From contig JBGQHM010000253.1 of NCBI GenBank assembly GCA_041497995.1, forward strand, positions 1-10,038: DNA of 10,038 bases, given 5' to 3'. Positions 1 through 4,962 of this stretch are shown here, one piece after another (the first letter of the stretch is position 1; every line of letters starts with the position of its first letter). Made by a program: the position numbers and the translations under genes. Below the pieces are notes generated by a model. The model searched no databases. It had not been told where the DNA came from and worked only from the letters and a program-made list of their open reading frames with translations. Source of the stretch: DATKMS01 sp041497995 (GTDB lineage Bacteria > Desulfobacterota > Binatia > HRBIN30).

Positions 1-2
1 CA

Positions 3-104
3 AATCAAATGTCGTCCGTCGGCACCAGCGGCCAGCCGCAGCAGGTAGTCGCACCGCTGGCGCGTCGTCGCTGCCTCGAAGAAATCGCGGTAGCTTGCCT
101 GCAT
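3..104 (-). pseudogene. 5' end of a Cas3-like SF2 helicase, copy A (window edge, probably decayed)
   Basis: Reading the minus strand from the ATG at 104-102 gives 34 codons open to the window edge, beginning MQASYRDFFEAATTRQ and continuing through DYLLRLA. The start matches the second copy at 954-1142, where YDYQRWLA and a degenerate Walker A follow. That order (FF-A-T, then a YQ Q-motif, then RLA) resembles the N-terminus of Cas3 helicases of type I-G (formerly I-U). In this copy the expected YQ is YL, so the adenine-reading glutamine is lost, which suggests decay. Because the frame runs off the window, an intact gene to the left cannot be excluded. Helicase identity is family inference from about 40 residues; the duplication itself is directly visible. 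Confidence 0.4.
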
Positions 105-181
105 CCTTCGAACCGCCCTCGTGTACGAGTTGAGCGCGAATTCCTATCAAACCTGCCTTGTGAAGCAACAGGACAGTACAC
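57..181. repeat. Direct repeat copy A (125 bp, partner at 1086-1210)
   Basis: This aligns without gaps to 1086-1210 (offset 1029) with six differences in 125 positions, counted by eye. Weaker gapped similarity continues left to position 1. Read on the minus strand it holds a 77-bp leader followed by ATG and the first 16 codons of the helicase-like fragment. The leader contains a possible but weak sigma-70-like pair, TTGCTT and TAGGAA about 16 bp apart, identical in both copies. Most of the repeat is untranslated leader, so a regulatory region as well as a gene start was duplicated. Confidence 0.85.
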
Positions 182-390
182 AATGCGTGCGAGTAATGTC
201 GATGCTGCGCTGCGATGGTTCTTCGGGTTGCCGACACACGCGGGTTTCAAACCCGCCGCTACAACTGGGGGGCGTGAACCGTGCTCGTGTGCGTGCTCGT
301 GTTCGGCAAGGCGGACACCATGCCGATCCTCCTACGGTCCGCCGCAATAATCCCTGAGACTACTGCTCCATCACCCGTTCCCGCCCGTTG
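182..390. other. Gene-free stretch with a 17-bp palindrome and short tandem duplication
   Basis: No convincing gene is seen between direct repeat copy A and the DUF2283 stop. Positions 240-256 form a perfect odd-centre palindrome, GCGGGTTTCAAACCCGC, of a type that recurs as an interspersed intergenic repeat in many bacterial genomes. Positions 280-303 hold a near-perfect 12-bp tandem duplication (CGTGCTCGTGTG/T). The palindrome lies about 135 bp past the DUF2283 stop in transcription direction and lacks a U-tract, so a terminator role is not supported. Confidence 0.5.
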
Positions 391-672
391 CTACCGGCGT
401 CCATTGGCGGTTGCACGTCGCTTCCTGCCGCGACGGCTGCGCTTGGAAGCATTCAGTACAGTCACCCCAACCAACTCTCGGCCGCGGTAACGCAGGAGGA
501 TACCGTCATGGTCAATCGTGTCGGTGGCCCGCTGCGGGCGCTTGAGACCGATGTACAGAACGTCGGCCTCACGATCGTAGTCAACCCACAGGCGGCCCTC
601 CGGCAACCGAATGAGATGCGGGATCGCCGCTGCAATTCGCTCTACCGTTCTGTCTGCTGCTGTTTTCGCCAT
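391..672 (-). CDS. DUF2283 family protein, putative antitoxin-like partner
   Basis: A 93-residue protein with the DUF2283 core: YDREADVLYI at residues 32-41, followed by HDGILLRYRGRELVGVTVL at about 55-73. The C-terminus (residues 77-93) is strongly basic and could bind nucleic acid. ATG is preceded on the minus strand by GGAGGG with a 7-nt spacer, an excellent ribosome binding site. Its first 31 bp overlap the end of the upstream PBECR-like gene in another frame, so the two are almost certainly cotranscribed and translationally coupled. DUF2283 proteins commonly occur beside small putative toxins; the antitoxin role here is inferred from size, overlap and partner. Family assignment is good; function is unproven. 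Confidence 0.8.
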   Translation of the reverse strand: MAKTAADRTVERIAAAIPHLIRLPEGRLWVDYDREADVLYIGLKRPQRATDTIDHDGILLRYRGRELVGVTVLNASKRSRRGRKRRATANGRR

Positions 673-926
673 ACCACTGCCCTCCGCGCGAGCCGACGGG
701 TGAAATACGCCGTCACGATGAACCCGTCGTGCCCCACTACCTCCTTCACTACCGCCAAGTGCCGCGTCGGCGCCACCCGCTTGGCCGCCACCAGTGCCCC
801 TCCGTCGCCCTGGAAAATCACGTCGGGGTTCTCAACGGCATCCAGCACGTCATCATAGCGCCCTGCCAGATCGTCGTGGTTCTCCACTATGTGAAACCAG
901 CGTTCCTCCGTGAGCCGAATGGACAC
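642..926 (-). CDS. Putative PBECR-type (barnase/EndoU/ColicinE5/RelE-like) nuclease, toxin-like
   Basis: A 94-residue protein starting MSIRLTEERWFHIVENHDDL. The pattern L-T-x-x-x-W-x-H-I-x-x-x-H (H12, H17), the N-P-D turn at 33-35, the strand RHLAVVKEV (55-63) and the closing DGFIVTAYFTRR (67-78) match small proteins assigned to the phage-associated barnase/EndoU/colicin E5/D/RelE-like nuclease superfamily. H12, H17, H56, T72 and R77/R78 are conserved-looking candidate active-site residues, not proven ones. The start is GTG at 926, preceded by AGGGTGG; an in-frame TGA at 956-954 limits further extension. It precedes and overlaps a DUF2283 gene by 31 bp, the usual layout of a toxin-antitoxin pair. 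It has no signal peptide or membrane segment, so it should act in the cytoplasm. Confidence 0.65.
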   Translation of the reverse strand: MSIRLTEERWFHIVENHDDLAGRYDDVLDAVENPDVIFQGDGGALVAAKRVAPTRHLAVVKEVVGHDGFIVTAYFTRRLARRAVVWRKQQQTER

Positions 927-953
927 GCCACCCTGCGAAACGCACGCGATCCA

Positions 954-1142
954 TCAGCGCCCGTATTCCTGCCGGTTCACCGGGCAAACCGCGGTCGCGC
1001 CCGCACTCGTGGGCACGTTGATCCCCAGCGACCTCATACCATCGGTGCACACGTCTTCCGCCAGCCACCGCTGGTAGTCGTACGGCTGGCGCGTCGTCGA
1101 TGCCTCGAAGAAGTCGCGGTAGCTTGCCTGCATCCTTCGCAC
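954..1142 (-). pseudogene. Cas3-like SF2 helicase N-terminal fragment, copy B, degenerate Walker A
   Basis: This minus-strand fragment reads MQASYRDFFEASTTRQ (ATG at 1133) and continues through YDYQRWLAEDVCTDGMR to SLGINVPTSAGATAV, then stops 10 codons later at a TGA. YDYQRWLA fits a helicase Q-motif and NVPTSAGATAV is a Walker A of the form NVPT-G-AGKTA in which Gly became Ser and the essential Lys became Ala. Cas3 proteins of type I-G begin in just this way, with Walker A near residue 40-50, but run to several hundred residues. The piece is therefore a truncated, catalytically dead remnant. A GTG three codons upstream (1142) is also in frame. The PBECR-like gene begins 27 bp beyond its stop, so its leader may now drive that module. 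Confidence 0.5.
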
Positions 1143-1210
1143 CGCCCTCGTGCACGAGTTGAGCGCGAATTCCTATCAAACTTGCCCTGTGAAGCAACAG
1201 GACAGTACAC
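1086..1210. repeat. Direct repeat copy B (125 bp, partner at 57-181)
   Basis: Near-identical to 57-181 in the same orientation. Of the two differences inside the shared coding part, one is synonymous and one changes Ala to Ser; the other four lie in the leader. The pair brackets the PBECR/DUF2283 module. Recombination between the copies would delete about 1.03 kb including that module. Confidence 0.85.
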
Positions 1211-1244
1211 GAGACCAGCGAGTCACGTACCTCGTACCTGTTGA

Positions 1245-1261
1245 GCCGTCAGAATGACGGC
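1245..1261. repeat. Short perfect hairpin (7-bp stem, 3-nt loop)
   Basis: GCCGTCA-GAA-TGACGGC is a perfect inverted repeat just right of direct repeat copy B. On the minus strand it contains CGTCATTCTGA, a sequence common in interspersed intergenic repeats. There is no U-tract, so it is listed as a repeat and not a terminator. Confidence 0.45.
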
Positions 1262-1357
1262 GTGTCGCCTATCGGCTCACCGCCGGCGAGCGGTGCACCG
1301 TTCCTGACGTTCGGGCAACCCTGGGGATGACCGCGGGAAGCCCTTCCGGCGCCAACC

Positions 1358-1611
1358 GAGGCCTTCGAATTCGCCCGCGCGGCCCTTCTTGACCCCAGGC
1401 GAGCCCTTCCGATGGACTCGCGCAGCCTTCCCGACCTCAACCGAGCCCTCCGGATGGGCTCGCGCAGGCTTCCTGACCCCAACCGAGCCCTCCGAATCCA
1501 CCCGCGCAGCCATTCTTGACCCCAGCCGAGCCCTGCGGACGGGCTCGCGCAGCCTGCCTGATCCCGGTCGAGCCCTTCGGATGGGCTCGCGCAGCCTGCC
1601 TCTGCCCGAGG
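1358..1611. repeat. Tandem array of six ~42-bp units with internal hairpins
   Basis: Six diverged units are visible: 1358-1400 (43), 1401-1442 (42), 1443-1484 (42), 1485-1527 (43), 1528-1569 (42) and 1570-1611 (42). Each starts GAGCCC or GAGGCC and carries a C-GCGCAGCC-like centre followed by a GACCCCA-like 3' part. A seventh, partial unit may lie just left of 1358. In units 3, 5 and 6 the start forms a hairpin, GAGCCC-7 nt-GGGCTC; the other units have lost the pairing. Two 43-bp units break the triplet frame, so the open frames here are compositional artefacts. The flanks 1262-1357 and 1612-1745 show no gene I can support. Confidence 0.85.
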
Positions 1612-1745
1612 ATGCGGCCGAGCGTCGGTACGTTCATACCTGCTTTCGAGGCTGTGGGTCGCCAAGGTGGCGCAGCGCATGGATGCCACCGGTTGTTCTC
1701 GACCCCCCGCCCGCCGGAAATCCCAGCTCGGCTTCGCCATGGTGG

Positions 1746-1850
1746 ACGCATGTCACCAAGGCCATCAAGGCGGCGCTGGCAAAGATCTGCGAGCAGCACC
1801 CCGCACTCGGCCAGCACCTCAGCGCCACCATCCGCCGCGGCTGCGCGGTG
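1746..1850 (+). pseudogene. Remnant with a KAIKxALxxIxxxHPxLGxHL motif
   Basis: The plus frame through 1746-1845 reads THVTKAIKAALAKI, then HPALGQHLSATIRRG, an amphipathic well-formed protein segment quite unlike the surrounding frames. I recall similar segments (K-A-I-K-x-A-L-x-x-I-x-x-x-x-P-x-L-G-x-H-L-x-x-T-I-x-x-G) near the C-termini of large uncharacterised bacterial proteins, but cannot name a family securely. It follows the tandem array with no plausible start, and shortly after TIRRG it runs into the antisense of the VOC gene. The best reading is a decayed 3' gene fragment truncated by the neighbouring gene. Confidence 0.35.
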
Positions 1851-2261
1851 CTACCTGAGGTGTTTCGGATTGATCGGCTGGCCGTGCGAGAACTCGACGA
1901 GATTACCGTCAGGATCTTTGAGCATGCAGAAGTAGCCGACGATCGGGCCAGCGTCGCCGGGGCCCTGCATCAACACGTCTTCGGCCTGGCCGCGTGCGGC
2001 GATCTGGTCGACCGCCGCACGCGACGGTAGGTCGTAGCCGAAGTGCGCCATGCGCGGTGGCATCGCCGACTCACCTGGCGCCAGAGTGATTGCGACGATC
2101 ACGAACTCGGGGTCGTCCTTCTGCTCGCTCAACCACACGACCCGGACGTCGCCATCGACGCGGTCGTGGACGACGTGCAAGCCAACGAAGCGTTCGTAGA
2201 AATCGACGGTGCGCGCGACGTCGCGGACGAATAGGGCAACGTGGGTGAGATGCGGCGGCAT
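1851..2261 (-). CDS. VOC superfamily protein (glyoxalase/dioxygenase-like)
   Basis: A 136-residue vicinal-oxygen-chelate protein with the paired beta-alpha-beta-beta-beta layout. It opens LTHVALFVRDVARTVDFYE (residues 5-23), has DPEFVIVAI at 50-58 and MAHFGYDL at 71-78, and ends FCMLKDPDGNLVEFS at 111-125. Likely metal ligands are H7, E52, H73 and E123, the four-ligand set of metal-dependent glyoxalase I-like enzymes. Length is normal. Its ATG lies one nucleotide past the leuD stop (TGA-G-ATG) and no strong ribosome site is seen, so it is probably translated by coupling to leuD. Substrate is unknown: glyoxalase I, dioxygenase or resistance-type activity are all possible. Placement in a leucine operon could be simple cotranscription. 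Confidence 0.85.
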   Translation of the reverse strand: MPPHLTHVALFVRDVARTVDFYERFVGLHVVHDRVDGDVRVVWLSEQKDDPEFVIVAITLAPGESAMPPRMAHFGYDLPSRAAVDQIAARGQAEDVLMQGPGDAGPIVGYFCMLKDPDGNLVEFSHGQPINPKHLR

Positions 2262-2262
2262 C

Positions 2263-2883
2263 TCAGCGGCGGAATCCGCTCACGTACGGTAGCCGAGCTG
2301 CCGTCTGACGCACTTGCTCTTGCGCTTGCAGGAGGGTGCGGGTGGCGTCCCATGTCCCTTCGAGCAACTGCGAACGCACGCCCGCCGGCAACGTGATCGG
2401 ATACACCTTGTCGCGGTACGTCGCCTTCATGGCGTGCAGATCGACGGTCAGGTCGTGCGCTGGATCTTCCTCCACCGCCGCCGTCAGATAGAGGATGTCT
2501 TCTTCCGTAGCGGTCACGCAGGGGATGCCCAAGGCCACGCAGTTGCCGAAGAAGATGTCGGCGAACGATTCGCCGACGAGTGCTTTGATACCCCAGCGAT
2601 GCAACGCCTGCGGCGCATGCTCACGCGATGAGCCGCAGCCGAAATTCTTGTTCACGATCGCCACCCGCGGCCCCTTCGCTTCGAAGCGCGGATCGTCCAG
2701 CACGTGCCCGCGCGAATGCCCTTCGGCATCGAAGCGCGCGTCGTAGAACGCGTACTGCCCCATGCCTTCGAAGGTCACCGCCTTCATGTAGCGGGCAGGG
2801 ATGATCTGATCGGTGTCGATGTCGTTGCCGCGCAACGGAATCGGCCGGCCGCTGACGCGGGTGATGCGGGCCAGGTCGCTCAT
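2263..2883 (-). CDS. leuD: 3-isopropylmalate dehydratase small subunit
   Basis: LeuD, 206 residues, typical length for the bacterial small subunit. With LeuC it isomerises 2-isopropylmalate to 3-isopropylmalate in leucine biosynthesis in the cytoplasm. Signatures are NDIDTDQIIPARY (20-32), NFGCGSSREHAP (80-91), which forms the flexible substrate-binding region, and ESFADIFFGNC (105-115). It follows leuC on the same strand after 107 bp of heptamer repeats and is followed one base later by the VOC gene. No good Shine-Dalgarno sequence precedes the ATG; repeats run to within 6 bp of it. Start choice rests on the family's usual short lead before the NDIDTD block. Confidence 0.97.
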   Translation of the reverse strand: MSDLARITRVSGRPIPLRGNDIDTDQIIPARYMKAVTFEGMGQYAFYDARFDAEGHSRGHVLDDPRFEAKGPRVAIVNKNFGCGSSREHAPQALHRWGIKALVGESFADIFFGNCVALGIPCVTATEEDILYLTAAVEEDPAHDLTVDLHAMKATYRDKVYPITLPAGVRSQLLEGTWDATRTLLQAQEQVRQTAARLPYVSGFRR

Positions 2884-2888
2884 GGGGC

Positions 2889-2969
2889 GTGACTCGTGAT
2901 TCGTGACTGGTGATTGGTGTCGATCATGGTCTCTGGCTTCGGGCTTCGGACTTCAGGCTTCGGGTCTCT
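2889..2969. repeat. Degenerate heptamer tandem repeats in the leuC-leuD spacer
   Basis: Two 7-bp-period arrays fill most of this 107-bp spacer. 2889-2916 is four units of GTGAYTS (gtgactc, gtgattc, gtgactg, gtgattg). 2935-2962 is four units of GRCTTCR (ggcttcg, ggcttcg, gacttca, ggcttcg), with one extra g at 2941 and degenerate sevens continuing to about 2969 and possibly 2997. They occupy the place where the leuD ribosome site would be expected. Confidence 0.75.
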
Positions 2970-2990
2970 GGGTTGGTTCCGGATTACGGA

Positions 2991-4409
2991 CTACTCGTCC
3001 ACGGTTCCCTTAAGCATCTCCCGCACGTCGACTACGGCGCCTTCCAACGCCGCCGCGGCGACCATCGCGGGGCTCATCAGGAGGGTGCGACCGGACGGGC
3101 TTCCTTGGCGGCCGCGGAAGTTACGGTTGCTCGACGAGGCACAGATCTGTCGGCCGACGAGCTTGTCGGGGTTCATCGCCAAGCACATCGAACAGCCGGG
3201 CAAGCGCCATTCGAAGCCGGCTGCGATGAACACCTCGTGCAGTCCCTCGGCTTCCGCGGCGTGCGCCACAGCCTGTGAGCCGGGAACGACGAGCGCCTTG
3301 ACGTGCGGCGCCACGTGTCCCATGCGAGCAACTTTCGCCGCTTCGCGCAGATCGGAGAGCCGGCCGTTGGTGCACGAGCCGATGAAGGCCACGTCGATGC
3401 GCGTACCGCGGATGGGCGCACCGGGCTTGAGGTCCATGTACGCGTATGCATCTTCCGCGACTTCGCGTTCGTCGGCGGCAAAGCTCTCGGGTGTCGGGAT
3501 CTGTTCGTTGACGCCAATGGCCTGGCCGGGGTTGATGCCCCATGTCACAGTCGGGGCGATCTCCGCGCCAGCGAGCTGCACCACATCGTCATAAGTCGCG
3601 TCGGGATCCGATACCATCGAGCCCCACCACGTCATGGCGCCATCGAACTGCTCAGCCGCCGGCGCGAACTCACGCCCGCGCAGGTATTCGAAGGTCGTCG
3701 CGTCGGGATTGACGTAGCCGAGCCGCGCACCGCCCTCAATGCTCATGTTGCAGACCGTCATGCGCTCTTCCATCGTCATGCGCTCGAGCACCGCGCCGGC
3801 GTATTCGTAGGCGTAGCCGACGCCGCCCTTCACACCGAGGCGGCGGATGATGTGCAGCGTGACGTCCTTCGCATACACGCCCGCACCCAACGCGCCGTCG
3901 ACGACGATACGCCGCACCTTCGGCCGCTTGATTGCCAGGCACTGGCTGGCAAGCACGTCGCGCACCTGACTCGTACCGATGCCGAACGCCACAGCGCCCA
4001 AGGCGCCATGTGTGCTCGTGTGGCTGTCGCCGCAGGCCACGGTCATTCCCGGTTGCGTGAGGCCGAGCTCCGGTCCAATCACATGGACAATGCCCTGCTG
4101 GCCGCTACTCGCATCGAAGAAGCGGATGCCGAACTGGCGGCAGTTGTGCTCGACGGCGCTCATCATCCCTTCGGCTTGCGCGTCGGCGTAGGGCCGCTGG
4201 CGCGTGTCGGTCGGAATGATGTGATCGACGGTAGCAAACGTGCGCTCTGCGAACGGCACGGTGAGCCCTTGCTCGCGCATCATTTGAAACGCCTGCGGGC
4301 TGGTCACCTCGTGCACCAGATGCAAGCCGATGAACAGCTGCGTCTGCCCTGACGGCAGCTCGCGCACCGTGTGCGCTTCCCACACTTTGTCTAACAAACT
4401 CTTGCCCAC
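2991..4409 (-). CDS. leuC: 3-isopropylmalate dehydratase large subunit
   Basis: LeuC, 472 residues, full length for the bacterial aconitase-fold large subunit. The three [4Fe-4S] ligands are C346 in IGSCTNGR, and C406 and C409 in PGCSMC, almost exactly the E. coli positions. Other signatures are DHIIPTD (62-68), VACGDSHTSTHGALGA (124-139) and MTVCNMSIEGGARLGYV (217-233). The start is GTG at 4409, giving MGKSLLDKVWEAH, which aligns with the usual LeuC beginning; GCGAGGG stands 4 nt upstream. It is first gene of the minus-strand leuC-leuD-VOC operon and divergent from the DUF983 gene across 146 bp. No leu leader peptide or T-box was recognised. leuA and leuB are not in the window. Confidence 0.98.
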   Translation of the reverse strand: MGKSLLDKVWEAHTVRELPSGQTQLFIGLHLVHEVTSPQAFQMMREQGLTVPFAERTFATVDHIIPTDTRQRPYADAQAEGMMSAVEHNCRQFGIRFFDASSGQQGIVHVIGPELGLTQPGMTVACGDSHTSTHGALGAVAFGIGTSQVRDVLASQCLAIKRPKVRRIVVDGALGAGVYAKDVTLHIIRRLGVKGGVGYAYEYAGAVLERMTMEERMTVCNMSIEGGARLGYVNPDATTFEYLRGREFAPAAEQFDGAMTWWGSMVSDPDATYDDVVQLAGAEIAPTVTWGINPGQAIGVNEQIPTPESFAADEREVAEDAYAYMDLKPGAPIRGTRIDVAFIGSCTNGRLSDLREAAKVARMGHVAPHVKALVVPGSQAVAHAAEAEGLHEVFIAAGFEWRLPGCSMCLAMNPDKLVGRQICASSSNRNFRGRQGSPSGRTLLMSPAMVAAAALEGAVVDVREMLKGTVDE

Positions 4410-4501
4410 GTGACCCTCGCCTGTGTGCCGTTATGGATAGCCGATTGCACACGCTGTTGCGACCCCGTCCGCATCCACGTCTGTCCACTGATGCACGGGG
4501 C

Positions 4502-4550
4502 GACCTTCCCGCGGCGTGCGGCGTATGGCAGTATGCCGCTCCGGAAGGTC
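4502..4550 (+). promoter_or_regulatory. Nested inverted repeat covering the DUF983 ribosome binding site
   Basis: GACCTTCC (4502-4509) is exactly complementary to GGAAGGTC (4543-4550), and the latter contains the GGAAGG Shine-Dalgarno (4543-4548) 7 nt before the ATG at 4556. Between them, 4518-4526 (GCGGCGTAT) and 4531-4539 (GTATGCCGC) can form a 9-bp RNA stem with two G-U pairs around a GGCA tetraloop. As RNA the whole could sequester the ribosome site; as DNA the outer arms could be an operator in the leuC/DUF983 divergent region. No known riboswitch class was recognised. Confidence 0.5.
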
Positions 4551-4555
4551 TATTG

Positions 4556-4945
4556 ATGCCGTCTCGATCCGTTTGGAAGGCGCTCACCGCGGCGTTCAAG
4601 CTCTGTTGTCCACGCTGTGGCGAGCGCACGCTCTTCCGCAGCGCGTTCGCCATGAATCACGAATGCGCGCGCTGCCACCTCGTCTTCGAGCGCGAACCGG
4701 GCTACTTCGTCGGGGCGATCTACATCAACTACGCCGTTACTGCTGTCGTCACGATTGGCGGCTTTCTGATTCTCGACGCGTACACTGCGGTCCCGATCGC
4801 CGCGCAACTCGCGATGTGGAGTCTGTTCGGGATCGCCTTTCCGCTCTTCTTCTTCCGCTATTCGAAGAGCCTCTGGCTGGCCTTCGACCATTTCATCAAT
4901 CCCGAGGAACCGGATCTGCGTGTTGTGCGCAGCCCGCGCCCTTGA
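4556..4945 (+). CDS. DUF983 family membrane protein with N-terminal zinc ribbon
   Basis: A 129-residue DUF983 protein. The N-terminus has two CxxC pairs (C18-C21 in CPRCG, C37-C40 in CARC), a rubredoxin/zinc-ribbon-like knuckle, followed by two predicted membrane helices at about 51-76 and 81-101. REPGYFVGAIYINY (46-59) is the family hallmark. Start is ATG 4556, not an in-frame ATG at 4433, because GGAAGG lies 7 nt upstream and the family begins shortly before the first CxxC. DUF983 genes are often near cytochrome oxidase assembly genes in Proteobacteria; the biochemical role is unknown. It is first in an operon with the ABC exporter; its TGA is 17 bp before the ATPase ATG. Expression may be affected by the hairpin over its ribosome site. 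Confidence 0.9.
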   Translation: MPSRSVWKALTAAFKLCCPRCGERTLFRSAFAMNHECARCHLVFEREPGYFVGAIYINYAVTAVVTIGGFLILDAYTAVPIAAQLAMWSLFGIAFPLFFFRYSKSLWLAFDHFINPEEPDLRVVRSPRP

Positions 4946-4962
4946 GCTCCCTTTCCCTTCTC

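Noticed and set aside
1358..1611. CRISPR-like regular repeat array
   Set aside because: Units are contiguous, 42-43 bp and diverged, with no unique spacers between conserved repeats. It is a tandem repeat, not a CRISPR array.
1249..1740. Long minus-strand open frame with Gly/Arg/Ser-rich repeats
   Set aside because: It is produced by the 42-bp tandem array in GC-rich DNA; the 43-bp units shift frame, and open frames exist on both strands without a ribosome site or recognisable domain.
3303..4352. Long plus-strand open frame of 349 codons
   Set aside because: It is antisense to leuC, which has all catalytic motifs. His/Arg/Ala-rich composition is typical of a shadow frame.
4410..4555. T-box or leucine attenuator leader for leuC
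   Set aside because: No run of Leu codons, T-box consensus or terminator/antiterminator pair was found on the minus strand; only the plus-strand nested repeat is convincing.
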